The position numbers and the translations under genes are program-made. DNA of 32,958 nucleotides from an uncultured Pelagibacteraceae bacterium. Its GTDB lineage: Bacteria; Pseudomonadota; Alphaproteobacteria; Pelagibacterales; Pelagibacteraceae. The notes under the pieces were generated by a model, which saw only the letters and a program-made list of their open reading frames with translations, ran no database searches and was not told the origin of the DNA. This document shows positions 32,562 through 32,958 of the stretch, piece by piece. Within the stretch, counting starts at the first letter, position 1; each line of letters opens with the position of its first letter. The stretch covers positions 1-32,958 of the forward strand of contig CACKUZ010000007.1 of NCBI GenBank assembly GCA_902603475.1. The letters are read 5' to 3'.

Positions 32562-32957
32562 TTATTGCTTAAGATTTATAATTCCAATAGAAGCAGTGCT
32601 TTCAAGAAACATGATAATTAATTTTTGATCGCTTAAATATATTATATCTCTAATTCTTTCTCCAATATAAATTTTTCTTGGATCATCACCTAATGAAACA
32701 TCTATAGAATAGAAATTTTCGTTATTATTATAAAATTTTTCATTTAATTTTAACAAAAATAATGCTTTTTCTTTTAATGAAGAAATCAATATTTCATCTT
32801 TATTAAAATTAATAATCTGACTTATTCCTATACTTGGATAAAATGATATATGAGGTTCTTCAAATCCAAATTTTTCATGAGATTTTTTTAAAGGGTATTT
32901 TTTATATTTTTTTTTATTTGCAGCTGCATTTTTTCCGCCATAGTGATCTCCATAAGA
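32562..32957 (-). CDS. PQQ-dependent sugar dehydrogenase family, C-terminal fragment
   Basis: The frame is open from the window edge at 32957 down to a TAA at 32562, about 131 residues, so the 5' part of the gene is outside. Starting from the edge it reads SYGDHYGGKNAAANKKYKKY, then PLKKSHEFGFEEPHISFYPS, then IGISQIINF. This matches the late blades of soluble PQQ glucose/aldose sugar dehydrogenases (YliI/Asd type), where the NYGWP...SYG...Y segment precedes EEPxxxxxPSIG. The end has RIRDIIYLSDQKLIIMF, also typical. The enzymes oxidise sugars in the periplasm. An apparent TTG start at 32789 is internal. It converges on the tRNA. Confidence 0.75.
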   Translation of the reverse strand, partial: SYGDHYGGKNAAANKKKYKKYPLKKSHEKFGFEEPHISFYPSIGISQIINFNKDEILISSLKEKALFLLKLNEKFYNNNENFYSIDVSLGDDPRKIYIGERIRDIIYLSDQKLIIMFLESTASIGIINLKQ

Positions 32958-32958
32958 T

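Noticed and set aside
1..32958. Mobile elements, prophage, CRISPR arrays, defence islands
   Set aside because: No transposase, integrase, direct-repeat array or composition shift seen anywhere in the window.

Overview
The window looks like chromosomal DNA from a SAR11-type marine alphaproteobacterium (Pelagibacterales). The DNA is strongly AT-rich. Genes are packed with gaps of a few bases or short overlaps (ATGA, TAATG), and there are no insertion sequences, phage genes, CRISPR arrays or transfer scars. The gene content also fits SAR11: a TPP-riboswitch-controlled sodium/solute symporter resembling ThiV, AprMBA-type APS reductase next to sulfonate-cleaving enzymes, a TRAP transporter, a large ammonium transporter and an ABA4-like protein. 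The assignment rests on remembered family and neighbourhood knowledge, not on a database search.

Region by region. 1-4.6 kb: the 3' end of an FtsX-type ABC permease, a secreted thioredoxin-like protein, an unusually elaborate leader (hairpin, long-range stem, 51-codon leader ORF, divergent TPP-type aptamer), the symporter, and an RhlE-type helicase with a long Lys/Phe-rich tail. 4.6-11.9 kb: housekeeping genes (RseP-like protease, HU, ammonium transporter, Bcp-type peroxiredoxin, rhodanese, ABA4-like membrane protein, RecX, an overlapping three-gene unit DUF3553-cysQ-small membrane protein, MnmA) plus a 27-codon very basic mini-ORF. 12-17.3 kb: one long co-directional run with cystathionine beta-lyase, an MFS carrier, pabB-pabA-pabC for p-aminobenzoate, and a HIT protein.

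17.4-25.6 kb is the most distinctive block, a sulfonate-sulfur module. It holds aprM-aprB-aprA (APS reductase with membrane anchor), an unrecognised 116-aa protein, a small membrane ORF, a TauE/SafE-type exporter, suyAB (sulfolactate sulfo-lyase) and, divergently, xsc (sulfoacetaldehyde acetyltransferase). Suy and Xsc each release sulfite from C3 and C2 sulfonates, leaving pyruvate or acetyl phosphate as carbon product. AprMBA can oxidise sulfite to APS with electrons to the quinone pool, and TauE can export it. No ATP sulfurylase, phosphotransacetylase or sulfonate-oxidising dehydrogenase is in the window.

25.6-33 kb: an SGNH hydrolase, a three-histidine-box fatty acid desaturase with two tiny downstream ORFs, a complete TRAP transporter (dctPQM), a small operon of two unknown envelope proteins and a glutathione S-transferase, a CAU tRNA, and the 3' end of a PQQ-type sugar dehydrogenase. 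The TRAP system is a reasonable but unproven candidate for the sulfonate importer.

Most worth following up are the leader region of the symporter, the two unknown ORFs in the sulfite module, and the PabB active-site substitution.
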